Assembly: GCA_028532985.1 (NCBI GenBank)
Contig: JANCIK010000003.1
Location: 4,040,001 to 4,104,000, forward strand
Length of the DNA: 64,000 bases
Direction of reading: 5' to 3'
Origin: Stropharia rugosoannulata
Taxonomy: Eukaryota > Basidiomycota > Agaricomycetes > Agaricales > Strophariaceae
Program-made: the position numbers and the translations under genes
Shown here: piece after piece, positions 50,046 to 62,029 of the stretch
How positions within the stretch are numbered: position 1 is the stretch's first letter
Layout of the letters: each line of letters opens with the position of its first letter
Notes under the pieces: generated by a model
Databases searched by the model: none
Seen by the model: only the letters and a program-made list of their open reading frames with translations
Told to the model about the DNA's origin: nothing

Positions 50046-51353
50046 ATGAGTGTCGTAACGCTCGACGACAGAGATAGTTCTATCGTTTACTCCGCGGGGT
50101 GGGCAAAGGCTGGCTCGCCTAATGAGTTCGACAGTACGACCAGCTGGACCGCGGTTGCAGGATCGACCGCGAAGCTAACCTTCACTGGTGCGATTGCTAG
50201 TCTGATATCCTTGTTACATAGTTCTTGAACTCGTATCTTTGGATAGGGACTAGTGTCGGAGTCTTTGGTACAATAGCTGGTAAAGCTGTCGCGGTCGCTC
50301 CGGTTTCTACTTATAGCATCGACGGCGGCGCGCCTACGACTTTCACGGCAACTCCAGACGCGAAAGCTCAGTTCCGCCAGCTGTTCTACCAATCTCCCGA
50401 CCTGACAAACACGCAACACGTATTGACAATCACGCATCCAACAATATCAGCCCCCTTCTTCCTTGACTTTTTTAGGGTTATACAGGCGAATAGCACGACT
50501 ACGATCAACAGCACGTCGGCCTCTAGTAGTATCACCAGTAGCTCGACTTCGACGTCTGCAAGTGCGAGTATAACCGCAAATAGTACCAGCACCAGTAGCA
50601 GTACTTTGGGTACCAGTTCTTCGTCTAGCATCTTTACTAGTTCCTCGAGCGAAGCCCGGACTCCTGTAACTGTGACTGTAACCTCCATTGGCGCGACGCC
50701 AACTGGCGACGCGGATACTGCAAATACCACCGGGAAATCTGCTAGCGTTAACAGCACACAGGGCGCTAGCAAGTCCAATACTGGCGCTGTGGTCGGTGGA
50801 ATTCTCGGCGGCATCGTGGCTCTGGTCCTCATTGTGTTCGGCGTTATCGTCTGGCGCCGTCGCCGACGTGACAAACGCAGCTCTATGATCAGCAATAACT
50901 GTATGTCCCCCAGCTTTATTTGTATCGTATCATTCCATTGTGCTCACGCCCCCTTCAGTCTGGAATATTCATACAGGCAACAGCGGCCCAATTGTTCCCT
51001 CTCAGCCTTTCGGCCAGGAATCCTCTCCCCCTCCATCACCCAGAGTCTCTACTACCCCAGCCATGGCCCAAACACCTGTGTCGGCACCGTACCCGGCGTC
51101 CGCGGGCTATGGCGCCACCAATGCCGCTGCCTACCAGCAACCTAGGTATCCAGGCGGGTACACCCCAGCCCCAGCCCCAGCCCCCGTTCCCCATCAGGTT
51201 GCGGCATACGGAGCATATCCTGGCTATGGTAATCCGGTTTATGCAGCTGGTCCGGAACAAGCGTACGCGGCCGATGCATACCATAGTCAGCCGTATATGG
51301 GTAATGCCTACGCGCCCCCTTCACAGCTCATGAATCCCAATTATGGTCGTTAA
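50046..51353 (+). CDS. Single-span membrane protein with Ser/Thr-rich ectodomain (3 exons)
   Basis: Exons 50046-50187, 50247-50900 and 50959-51353 give 396 residues. Residues 1-140 form a compact domain that opens VTLDDRDSSIVYSAGWAKAG and contains FTGTSVGVFGTIAGKAV and TYSIDGG, a pattern common in basidiomycete cell-surface proteins. Then come about 85 residues of Ser/Thr-rich, probably O-glycosylated stalk, one transmembrane helix (AVVGGILGGIVALVLIVFGV), a stop-transfer cluster (WRRRRRDKR) and a Pro/Tyr/Ala-rich cytoplasmic tail with a PAPAPAPVP run. There is no obvious N-terminal signal peptide, so insertion probably depends on the single helix. A sensing or cell-wall-contact role is possible but unproven. 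Confidence 0.82.
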
Positions 51354-52100
51354 GACGAGGGCAGGTGGTTGTTAGATCTTACCAGTAGCTGCAGCGCAGA
51401 TTCCATTTCCGAGAGACAGTCAACCATCCACTCATCATAAATTTGATCCACTGATTTGATATACCCCCCGCTGCTAAACGGCGCCAATATCCTTTGCTCA
51501 TCTTTGGGTGTATTATGTATCGCAGTGTGTGTAGAGCTAGTCCCCCTGTTGCACTGCTTGGCATGATGTATACTGATTATTATTTATGCACCCAGTAGCA
51601 AATTTAACTACAACTAATGTGTAGTTTGCTCTCTTCATCAATACAAGTTATACATGTAACGGTGTATCCATGTTCATCCGTCTTACCTCTTATACAGGAA
51701 GTTATTGTCGTGGCTCAATCATGATGCCCATTCCATTCCAAGAAGATCATCTAGCTATTATTTAGTTCCCAGTAAGTTGGTAAGGGCAACCATGCCAAAG
51801 GATGATCTTTCTGGGAAAAGGTTCGTTCTGATCTTCTTCTCCTCATAGTCGCGACATCTTCTAATGTTATCAGTTTATATTTCGTCCATGGCTATAAAAC
51901 CGACATTCATGAGAATAGTATCCTTGTACTAATCAAAGTGCACTGGGCAGTCTTTCAAGTGTCATTGTCTGTAGTGAATGCTGTGCATATTGGTGTGCCG
52001 TGGGTGACATGCCTGTCTCGTTCCCATCGGTACAGAAAAGAGTACTTTTAAGGCAATTGACGAACCCATCTTTCCTTCCCCGTCTTTCTTAGCCATCCCC
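51354..52100. other. Intergenic DNA
   Basis: No gene or repeat recognised. Confidence 0.5.
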
Positions 52101-54451
52101 ATGCCTCCTAGCACAGCCCGTCATTCGTTTACTGGTCTGTTCAAAGGCAGTACAGCAAGAGGTGCAAAGTTCATGAAGGGGAAGAAGGGTTCAGACACGC
52201 GCTCTGTTATCTCCGACACCGGTACTCATGTCGCTAAAGAAGAACGGTCTAATCCCACTGTCAAATATTTCGACTACTTCTATGATGATACATCCAGAAA
52301 TTGGAAATTTATTGTAAGAGACAGATCTACCTACCCTCCTCGCTACATAATTTTACGCTGTGAGACACTGATAATCTTTTTGTCACTGTAGGAAACAAAC
52401 GGAAGTGAAAGCGCCAGCCCAAAACGGCGTAACGGGTGGGAAAAATATGATTTCTTGTGAATATTCTTTCAGAATTTGAATCCGTTGCATGTTTCATAGT
52501 TAACTGTCACTGCAGGGTGGTGCGCACACTGCCTAGGAATGGTTCCTTCGATAATGAAAGTGTGTTATTCAACATAACTGGCGAGCGCTTACGACAAGCA
52601 TGCAAAGACGTCATTCGCTCATGGCCAGGCGTGTCTTGGAATTCTAATACTCTCGAGGTACGTGCAGATGTATGCACACAGCCGTCGACTAAAGCCAACC
52701 TTTTTGAAAGCTTCCCAGAGAGGTCTTTATCACCTTCTACTCAGAATTTATTAGATACGCTGCCGTCTTGCGCGAGAAGGAAGACATCACACCCATAGAG
52801 ATGGAAATATTATCATCTGTAGAGGTTCTGACTTCGACCATTGCCACGGACTACGGGACTATCCTTTCCGACATGCAGCACTTAATTGCGCACGGAGAGA
52901 TAACCTTTGATCTGCTCTACGCCATTCTTATTCCGCAAACCATAATGGTGCAACGATGTTCTGTAACCGGACTTCCGCTACTCTATCAGCTCGTCGCCTC
53001 TTCTCGGGTAGTCGAAGCTGGTCAAGTGAAGTCCTATCGCCTTGACTTGGAGAGAATTGACCTCGTCGACCACCCGACCACGCGTACAGTCATGATAGGG
53101 CGGGTACAAAGCATTCGAAGTATCCAACGTATTCGCGGTACATTTAAAATAGCCGATATGGATGTGTACCCACTCCAGTACCACAAGGATCCTGAAAGCC
53201 TACTCGAGGAAGTTAAGCAGAGAGGTCGCAAATGGCTTTCATTGATTGGAGTGCATCACAGATACTATGACGGGATTAGTGCTCGGTTGGGCCAGGTTGG
53301 AGACAGCCTTACCCGCTACAATGTACGTTTCTTATCATGGGCACATAGGTAATTTTGCTAATTATTGCACAGGTCCGTGGTCGTATTGTGGTTGACCGAG
53401 TAACATTCAGCTATCTTAACCCAGATCACAAATCTGCGGATACTGTTGAATCTGCCCAGATGTTCCGAGAGGCTACGCCTCTCGCTGATTTGGATGAGGA
53501 TGAGATGCTACTCACACCAAGCCTTGTATTTGGATTCAGTTTACCAGACAGGATGTGGTGTAAGTCAATAGATAGACGTTATCGAATCATATATTCACCA
53601 CGTTAACATATTCACTCTGTAGTCCAACTCAACGTTGAAAAAATCGAAGACATAAATTGGAGTCCTGATGCGTTCTTCAACCTAGTATTGGAAGATGACC
53701 GCAAAGACCTTCTGTTATCCTTAATAGAGGCCCACGACGAAGACAACAGATTAACGGATTATATTATGGGAAAAGGCCGTGGGCTAATCATCAGTCTTTT
53801 TGGACCACCTGGCGTTGGGAAAACTCTTACCGCTGAGGCCACCAGTGAGCACTTACACCGTCCAATATATGTCATTGGTGGAGGGAACCTAGGAACCACT
53901 GCACTTGAGCTCGAATCCTCTTTGCAAAACATCTTCAAGGTCGCTACAGCGTGGAAAGCGATTTTGCTCATTGACGAGGCAGATGCTTTCCTGGAGGAGA
54001 GATCAATCAATGACCTGGAGAGAAGTGCCATGGTTGCCATTTTGTAAGTTCGAGAGCTTCGGCATTAAATATCCACTTCGCCTGACCCGTCTTCTTTTTA
54101 AATTACAGCCTGCGACACATGGAATATTACCAAGGAATTTTATTCGTCACCACGAACCGCGTGAACGTCTTTGATGATGCATTCCTCTCCAGGGTACATG
54201 TTGCATTGGAATTTACTGTGCTTAGCCAGGAATCAAAGGAGAGGATATGGATGGCGTTCATTCATAAGATGGGGGAGGATGCAGAAAATATCGCGGCAGA
54301 CGAAATTCAGGAGCTTGCAAGGCGCAGTAACGATGGTCGAGTGGTCAAGAATGCGGCTACAACCGCGCATTCGCTAGCACTAAGAAAGAAAGAAAAAGTA
54401 AGCTATAGTAAGCTTTTGGCAATGCTGAAAGCGACCCGGAGCCAACTCTAG
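52101..54451 (+). CDS. AAA+ ATPase with long N-terminal region (DUF7025-like; 7 exons)
   Basis: Exons 52101-52313, 52392-52456, 52516-52657, 52711-53322, 53373-53559, 53623-54043 and 54109-54451 give 660 residues. The C-terminal third is a single AAA+ module: Walker A GPPGVGKT (467-474), Walker B ILLIDEADAF (520-529), a sensor-1 type FVTTNR, and an arginine-finger candidate in DDAFLSRVHVALEF. The N-terminal about 400 residues resemble the DUF7025 region of a large fungal family (LVLEDDRKDLLLSLIEAH is the linker). It has no transmembrane segment or second AAA domain. Such proteins are presumed remodelling ATPases, but substrates are not known. The exon 4 acceptor at 52710 was chosen because it alone keeps the frame through LPREVFITFYSEFIRYAAVL. 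Confidence 0.9.
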
Positions 54452-54690
54452 AAATGTCAACATGATATCGTGAAGCGGTTCATATTCCTTGGCTGCTCGT
54501 AAATTGTAGGAGTAAAACGGTGTTACCAGTACTAGAATATCAATGTGATTTGGAGACAAGGAAGTACTTACTACGTGGACCTATCCAGGAGGCAAAGATT
54601 GTCCTAATGATGAAAGGATTTGAGTAGAATTAGATTTATTGATCAACAAGAAGTTCGTGAGAGACAATTACGGGAAAATGAGTTAAACCA

Positions 54691-55143
54691 CTAACCATTG
54701 AAGATGACTATAGTTTTATTTCTCAAAAGCACATTATGATCATATTGTTTCACTGTAGGGCTGGCTCGGTGAGCGCATTTGGAACCGATGTCACGTCTTT
54801 TCTTCTTCGCTAATCGCAGCGTCTGCTCAGAATGTTCTTTAGTGTAGAGATCGTGTTTGGTAGCAACTATGTTTGACTTAGTTATTACGATGAAACTGCG
54901 AGGAATACCGCGAATATTACAGCATGATGCATTCAGCTTGCATGTAGTCTCACTTGATGGATATTTCCCGGTGCCTTGAGCTTGAGTACTACACTGTACG
55001 TTGGAGGCGTTGAAGTTCAGGAACTCGGAGTCTAAAAAGGACGGAATGGAGGCTGCTTCTCTGGAGTAATTACATACATCGTGATCGAACGGCTTCAACT
55101 TTGGACCGGAAGCTGGGGCTGATAGTAGTACGGGAGTAGGCAA
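54691..55143 (-). CDS. Possible hypothetical protein
   Basis: A 150-codon minus-strand frame (LPTPVLLSAPASGPKLKPFD near the start, KKKRRDIGSKCAHRASP near the end). It lies between two convincing genes and has no recognised domain. The first ATG-like codon is uncertain and no splice partner is evident. Confidence 0.25.
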   Translation of the reverse strand: MPTPVLLSAPASGPKLKPFDHDVCNYSREAASIPSFLDSEFLNFNASNVQCSTQAQGTGKYPSSETTCKLNASCCNIRGIPRSFIVITKSNIVATKHDLYTKEHSEQTLRLAKKKRRDIGSKCAHRASPTVKQYDHNVLLRNKTIVIFNG

Positions 55144-55320
55144 GAAAGAGGATTAAGATGCTCTTGAACCGTTCTTTGCAAGATGTCAAAGCTAATTTTG
55201 AAGGCGGCGAATATTTGACAGAGGTGGTAACAGTACACGCAATTAATGAGGACGTGTCGTAGACGAAGATATGAAATCCCCCGTTCATTTGAATACATCA
55301 AAATCAGAAGAAGAATGAAG

Positions 55321-56492
55321 CTAGAAGTCCGTGCTGATTGAGACGTCTTTCCAGGCCTCGAGGCGTCTCATTGATTCCTCGGTGGCCTCTTTCGCGACTT
55401 GCAGGCAATCAGAGCCTAACGCTAGGCCTTTGGGGAACTCTCGCCCAGCTGCTTTCCCCTCTCCCCTGACAATATCAACGACTACCTCTGCACCTTTTTC
55501 AGGATCTCCAGGCTGTTTCCCGTTATATGCTATTGATATAATTAGAACTTTGGAATTAAGCAATTCATTCAGATAAAACCAACTCGCCTTGCAATCCAGC
55601 TTCTACGCGCTCCCCTAAAGTCTTGTAATCGGCAATCCTTGAGACCCCTGGAGCACGTTGATTTCCCTGGAGGAATGAAGTTCTGAAGTAACCGAAATCT
55701 ATGCAGATACTGCGCAGTCCCAAGGGAGAAATTTCATCGTGGAGAGTCTCTGAAATACCACGGAGGGCCCATTTGGTAGTGATATAGAGGCCTGCATATG
55801 GCGATGACCTGCCAAATAATTATTGAAACCCATGTGGAATTAGGTAGGAAGTGAAGTACCTCCATCCGCCCACCGAGCCTGTCCAGACTACGGTACCCGT
55901 CCGCCTCTCACGCATATATGGGAGGAATGCACGTGCGACATTCAGTCCTCCAAAGACATTCGTGCTGACAGACTCTGAGTATCTTCTTGCATACGTTCCA
56001 TGTCCATTGCTACTCACTTGAATTGATCAAATGTCTCTTGCGGCCTGAGACGCTAATGGTTAGTATAACAGCTTCCTTTTGATACATAGAACATACGTGT
56101 TCTCTTCAATGGCACCAACAAGGATGTAGCCTAATAACGATGTTAATATTAGGATTGTTAAGCTTTCGAGAGACTTCGCCTGTACCTGCGTTGTTGACAA
56201 GAACATCGATCCGCCCATGAATTGCTACAGCTTTCTTGGCAACTTCGTGGAGCGTCTCCAAAGGTGCAGTAACATCGAGTTCAAGAACGTCAGCGCCATG
56301 TGCCTTCAGTTCCTCCGTCTTGGAGAGCGAGCGAGCACGTCCCGTCGCGATAACCTTATCGCCGCGCCTCAAAGCCTCTAAGGCGATCTGCTTGCCCAGT
56401 CCCGACCTGAGCCAAAGTTGAAAGACGGTCAATGGTCATATCATGGAGACGTACGATGTTCCCGTGATGAGCCAGACTAGTTGGGATGTCAT
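55321..56492 (-). CDS. Short-chain dehydrogenase/reductase (SDR), 7 exons
   Basis: Minus-strand exons 56492-56455, 56406-56186, 56130-56097, 56044-56018, 55964-55860, 55808-55588 and 55529-55321 give 284 residues. The Rossmann cofactor motif TGTSSGLG is at 10-17, an Arg in GRAR (about 38-41) favours NADP(H), and NNAG is at 84-87. The catalytic set is Ser137 (TGSVGGW) with Tyr150 and Lys154 (YITTK). This is a classical cytosolic SDR; substrate unknown. The last intron has a GC donor (CAAG|GCGAGT) paired with a normal AG. A GT donor two codons later would bring an immediate stop, so the GC-AG reading is the only one that works. Confidence 0.92.
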
Positions 56493-57296
56493 TATTTCTT
56501 ATGTTGATTCTGGTTAAGTCCTGGTGATGGTGTTAGAACACTTCGGGAACATCACATTCTATTCGTTCTTATATCTCTGTTTAAAGTCATCCTTATGAGT
56601 CAGAGCCGCGCTTCTTTGTTCACATGATTATCAAGGCGGATCGATTATGAAGAGCGAAGGCGATTGAAGAACATAATTGTCTTGTCCGCGTCATCGACTC
56701 ATCGACTCATCGTCAGGTTAGTGCCATCAGCAGTCGCGGCGCTGTGCCGATGTTTGCCAGAATGTTCCTTTAGATAGCAATTGATTTGCTTACCTAAGTA
56801 CAATTGCATGAAACTTGTTAATTAACTTTACTCTGGGCACTCCAATTCTCAAAATGCTCTCAAAATGCTCTTGTATAATATTTTGTGAATTTCTCCAGAG
56901 ACTTCCAAACCTAGCATCTGCTATATGTATTGGTAGGTGTGTGGTACCTACCACAGTTATTCCACATGTAAATAAATCGCTGTACAAGTTGTGTATAAGT
57001 ACCGGCAAATCTGCGGTAGAGTATGACTAGCTAGTATGGTTCACCCCGGCCGTTTACCATTTATGGAAGTCATACCGGACATTTTCACAAGATATTTGGA
57101 CAGATATTTCGGCCATCACTTACAGAATTTGTTTAGCCTGGCACAAGTGTCAAAACTCGTCCTGTACTCATCCAAAGCCAATAAGATGGCACTGAATTAT
57201 AGATATGATGCCAAATGACCCATGTCTCTTCTGTATTTGGACTAGTATGCTAAGTATATATGAGACTACTATGAATGAACTATTAAGACAGCGGTC
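56493..57296. other. Intergenic DNA
   Basis: No gene. A GACTCATCGACTCATCG tandem lies near 56694, and CTCAAAATGCT is repeated near 56850. Confidence 0.5.
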
Positions 57297-59091
57297 TCAA
57301 ACGGTGACTTCGCGACGTTTTCCTGCCACAATATCAATTGGTACATGAGGCAAGTTGTCCTCGCTTGAACGATTACTTCCTGTCAAATCGCGGACACTAT
57401 TACAAACTCGAGATGGACCCGCTTCACTCAGCATCCCGGTTAGAAATGGGTCCCTTGAGTACATAATTTCTTCATCGTCATCGGCAGAGCTTTCGTTAGC
57501 AAACTGAAGCGGCTCAGTGACTGAGACAGGAGCGCCCATGCTGCCTACGACGCGCGATGCAAACCGGAGTGTCCCAAGCTGCGATTTTTCATTCATATCA
57601 TCGTCTTCGTCCCCTTGGTAGATAGAGCGCAGGGTAAGTAAGAAGCGGCAGATGACTATAGTTCGAAAACTGCCCGACGTTAGCATTAGATGACATTTCC
57701 AGTGTATGTGATATAATATACGTACACTGGGGTGTAGTACGGGACTACCCAATAGTCGTATCCAACCACGCTTTGCTCCTAATAAGGAAATTATCAGTCT
57801 GGAGACTGACTCTGTCTATGCAATGTCCATGCGCGACTTACAACATGATCAAACTGTAATAGCAAACAATTAATGAAGTTCGTACAGATCAAAAGGGGCA
57901 TTCCTTACTATTAATACAAGCATGTCTCCTAAAGACAGGACAAAGAGTGCACTGCACCGCTGTCAGTACGAGATATGTTGAGGCCGTAGTGGCAGTTACT
58001 TACAGAAAGTATACAGTGCCTGTGATCATGTTATATGTCAAAGTTCGCTAGCACTAAATATATAGACTCACCGTCTCGTAGCAGCAGTCCGGACACACTG
58101 GGTGACTTGTCGAGGCCATCAGTCGGAAGATTCCCTCGGATATGAAGGGTCTTTCGTATGGTTACCCCGATGACAATCAGCTCAGCAAGAAGGTCGGCCA
58201 GAATACCGGTAATTCGTACTGATATTGTCAGAAAATGAAGTATTTGTTAAAATCGCCGTGGACACTCCTGAATATTCATAGTCCACCATGTCAGTTACAT
58301 CACGCTTTAAGGGGATAACGGAGTCACATACACTGCGGTCGTGCACTACCCGGGATTCCAAATATGACAGGTGACACCCATATGTGTCCACCTTGTTGGC
58401 GTAGTCATGGGCATAAACAAACTGTAATAGTTTGATGTGGAAGTAGATATGGCATGATGTGGTGCATACTTACTGCTGGAGTGACCAATGACGGCAGGCA
58501 CAGAAGTAGAACAAATATTGCCAGGGGGAGCTTGTTTCCTGTTAGAGCATAGACGCGTAATGCAGAGAACGCTGACCATTGCACAGGTCTGTCAGAGTAA
58601 GTCGGACCCTTAGCATTTAGCCGCACCATTGAAAGCGAGCGTTCGCAGAACCATCGGGAATATCTGGAACCGTACGGCAATATTACAGCCCTGCACATAC
58701 GGAGAAGATGTCAATAGTTTACTCCACTCTCTGAAAAGAGAAACGTTACGTGAGGTGTCATGTACCAGGAAGCGAGCAGCATTACCAAGACCTTCTCGAC
58801 AAGTGTCCCATATCGAAGAAGGAAGTAAAGAATTGTTGGCCCGGATAGTTTCTTGGGCCACATTTTTGATATTTCAGCTCGGAGATTTACAATATGATCC
58901 CAGGCAAGAAGACCTATAGATGATTATTAGCAAGTCCTCAAGGTATGTAAAGTGAACACACTTGTCGCCGCCACGCTACAGCATGCGAATGCACTGGAAA
59001 ATATTGTAAAGATCAATCATCAGTACTTCAGTAGCAGTAGTATATGTAGAAGGCGCAGTGCTCACAATTGGTATGCAGGAGACAGAGGCAT
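57297..59091 (-). CDS. DUF6533-type multi-pass membrane protein (12 exons)
   Basis: Minus-strand exons 59091-59066, 58993-58962, 58913-58786, 58690-58627, 58571-58474, 58421-58334, 58218-58072, 58019-58004, 57951-57909, 57853-57842, 57778-57726 and 57669-57297 sum to 359 residues. The DUF6533 start reads CCSVAATSLLAWDHIVNLRA, then ILYFLLRYGTLVEKVLV, FSALRVYALTGNKLPLAIFV, FVYAHDYANKVDTYGCHLSY, an ILADLLAELIVIGVTIRKTL helix and FRTIVICRFLLTLRSIYQ. The tail is acidic and Ser-rich with no membrane segment. One exon is only 12 nt. Individual middle splice sites are inferred from frame and family pattern. Function unknown. Confidence 0.72.
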
Positions 59092-60384
59092 ATCAACAAG
59101 TGCTTGACCCCGGGTGAGAATGGTTTTCTGAGGAATAAACAGCCGTATTTGAGTATCTATGGTGTGGAGTAGGCCCAGATGGCCGTGGCACCCATTGTCC
59201 GGCTAATTCTCTGCTTTACGTCGCGTACAACATAATTTATATGTTCTTCACTGCCACTCTGACTTCCAGCCGCTGTCCATGACAGGCCTAAAATTCGATG
59301 CAGATCCCTTGAGCACCCGCAACGTCAACATCGTTCCCAGTGGCACTGCCATCCTATGTATGAAAGTGCAAAACTCGGGACTCACGGGGCACTACTGCCG
59401 TTGTAGGGCTGCTGTATAGCATAACATGTCTACCCTTGCCTGAGATGTGTCCTTCTTTCTTGACCAAAATAGAGTAGTAGGACTTGGCAAGCAAACCGCC
59501 CTGACGCCGTTGCCATTCGCATAGACGACTACGTCACAGGGCTACCAACGGGAGTAAAAAGAAGGCCATGAGTTCTTACTTTGCCTCCCGCTCGACGCCA
59601 CTCTCAAAAATGCCCGTTAATTGCTCATGAACTCGAGTGCCTGCATCGGGTCCGCGTCTCCAAGGCCACGTAAAACCAAACAGCGGCGGTTCTTACCTTG
59701 CAACTTTGATAGACAAGTAAGGATGGATGCACTGCCCATGTCAGGCTGTATGCAACATATGTGGGGAGGGGAAATGCTAGTGCTCCATGTCGGTGTACCA
59801 TTCCCATGCATCACGGTCAAAGGTATCCTGAGTGGCGACTGACATAGTCGACTATAAGTAAATCTAATTAGGAAAAGACATTGCTTCATAAGAATCGCGG
59901 GAAGAGCCTTCCTGAGGTTGAATACGAACAACAAAATAACGAACCAAAACTCCTTTACATAAATCCCAGTGAAGCCCGACAGTCATATGACTGATCCGTC
60001 GGCTTGGCTTCGGCACTCCGGAGGGCATCGTACTCAATTTCCGACTATAGGTCAAGTGGGTGGGATGATGGGTGGGATAGGGTGTGGCACAAGCGCAGAT
60101 CGGTGGGATACAAACCAGTGGGATTGTGCGCCCGGTTTATGTCAGCAGCGTCGCCCGCCTAGCGCTTTGCTCGAGGGCGGCGTGGCGCGGCGCGCGCATG
60201 CCCCGCGCAGTGAGCCACGGGCCTATTCTGGTGGCATACATACTGTTACGCTTACTTTATACCCAGCTTTTTAATATTATACCACTGCCATTAACTTTCT
60301 TCTACACCCCGCACTCCCAGTTTCTGCATCAAGCATAGCATCTACTACCAATATGTCAATCTCAGATCCAGAGCTGAACAAGCA
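59092..60384. other. Intergenic, repeat-like region
   Basis: From about 60055 the words GTGGGAT / GGTGGGATAG recur (60057, 60074, 60103, 60117), and similar words reappear near 60905-60990. A minus-strand frame at 59617-59934 has no support. Confidence 0.4.
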
Positions 60385-60753
60385 TTGCTAAGGGACCAGA
60401 GCTTCAAAGGCATCAACGAGCGCAAGGCGTGGATGCATGAAAAAGATCGCATTAACGACGAAATGAAGATATTGAAGGATTCGAAGTTGAAGAACTCACG
60501 AGTTCGTGACCATCACCCTCTGTCTTCCTCACCTACACCGGCCACTCCACGCTCATCGCGCGTGGTACAATTCTCATCCCCAGCTTTAGAGCCACCAAGT
60601 ACACCTGCTAGCCAGCAGATAATGGCATTGTCACCTCTTAAACGAGAGTTATACAGTGAACATGGTCATCTAGACACTGAAAGCACCGACAGAAATACAC
60701 AGCACGAGAACTCTGACCTTGAAGTGGCAGGCTTTGAACTGGAGTTGACGTAG
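60385..60753 (+). other. Protein-like open frame, start missing
   Basis: A 122-codon frame with a charged helical start (RDQSFKGINERKAWMHEKDR), a Ser/Pro-rich middle (SSSPTPATPRSSRVVQFSS) and an acidic end. It has no in-frame ATG near its beginning. A nearby ATG (60353, MSISDPELNKH) lies one base out of frame, so this may be a gene with a 1-nt lesion or a missed intron. The flanking GGTGGGAT-type words on both sides suggest it sits inside a mobile element. No domain recognised. Confidence 0.3.
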
Positions 60754-62029
60754 ACACCGCTTTCTGGAGTTATATCCAGAAGCAAAGTGTTAGTACTATG
60801 TAGTTGATTACTGTATAAACTATTATAAATTATGTGTACATCGTTATTTTTAATGATGGGCGGAATGGGGTGGGGAGCGGGACAAGGCGAGCAAGGGGCG
60901 GGTAAGGGGCGGGTTACTTTTTCGGTGGGATGAGAGTTTTTCGGTGGAGTTAAAAATATATGGGTAGGATTGTGATCCCATTCCCACCGGTTTGGCCGTT
61001 CCTCTCAATTTCCTCAATTGTTTCTTGCATCGAACTCAAATCCGACTTGCATCGTTCTGTGAGGAAATCTCCCTCGTTCAAAAGATCGGATCCGGAGGCC
61101 TGGCCTGTGACCCAAACACCGCCCGAACACAATGAGCACCGACGCTTTCCTCGCCGCGTACCGTTTCAGGATGCAAGTATATCGCCATACAAACGGTACC
61201 GCTCGACGTCACACCTTTGACAGGAATATTAAAGACCGAGGCTTTAAAACACACAACTTACACATTACACACCTTTTCAAGCGTCATTGCAACTGCCAGC
61301 TAGCATGGTTGTGGGAACCTGTAATTCGTCAAGCTTTCGTGAGTCAGGGTGGCGTAGGGTGGAATTCTCAGTGGTAAGTAGAAATATCTCTACAAATGGC
61401 AGGCTCATTCTGTTCAAGTACTTCAGCAGTTATGGACATGGAGATCCTTACAGAATCTGCTCCTTTGGTACTCAAAGGAAGCGTAAGATAGTCATACATC
61501 ACGGGAGTCAGTCTTCCAAAATAGGCGACCCAAGTACTCAAGCTTGCGTACTTCGCTTGGCTTTCGCGCCGACCATAACGGGCCACTTGCTTCGGTCGGC
61601 CCTTTATATACTCCCACCTGATGAAACTTCTGTTCTCACTCAGATAGTTACTCCTGAAGAACGATGATGTGGGACTTGCGCACCTCGGACACGCGCGAAA
61701 GAGGGAGAAGTAAATCGCCAAACCGACAGAGTCCTAGTCCTGCGTATGCTCACCATATTCTTCACCGGCTGAAGTACTAATCATGTGTACTTGCTCCAGA
61801 TTTCCAGTACCGTAGGCCAAGGATTTTTTAGGGATTGTCTAGCTACTGACTCCAGTGCTTCAATAGACAATCGCAATCCATTGCGCCGTACTACGGATAT
61901 AACACAGATTTGAACCATACCCACTACCCCCAAGCCACCCCTGCATATGGACAATACTTGTAACTATGACATTTTGTAGTATTTCTATGCAGGAATTGTA
62001 AATAACCTTGTCTTCAACAGGTCGCGCGA
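60754..62029. other. Intergenic, repeat-like region
   Basis: It contains GGGGCGGGTAAGGGGCGGG (60895-60913) and TTTTTCGGTGGGA repeats, then unsupported frames at 61132-61721. No gene called. Confidence 0.4.

Noticed and set aside
50386..50895. 169-codon minus-strand frame, Val/Leu-rich
   Set aside because: It is antisense to the Ser/Thr-rich stalk and membrane helix of the plus-strand membrane protein.
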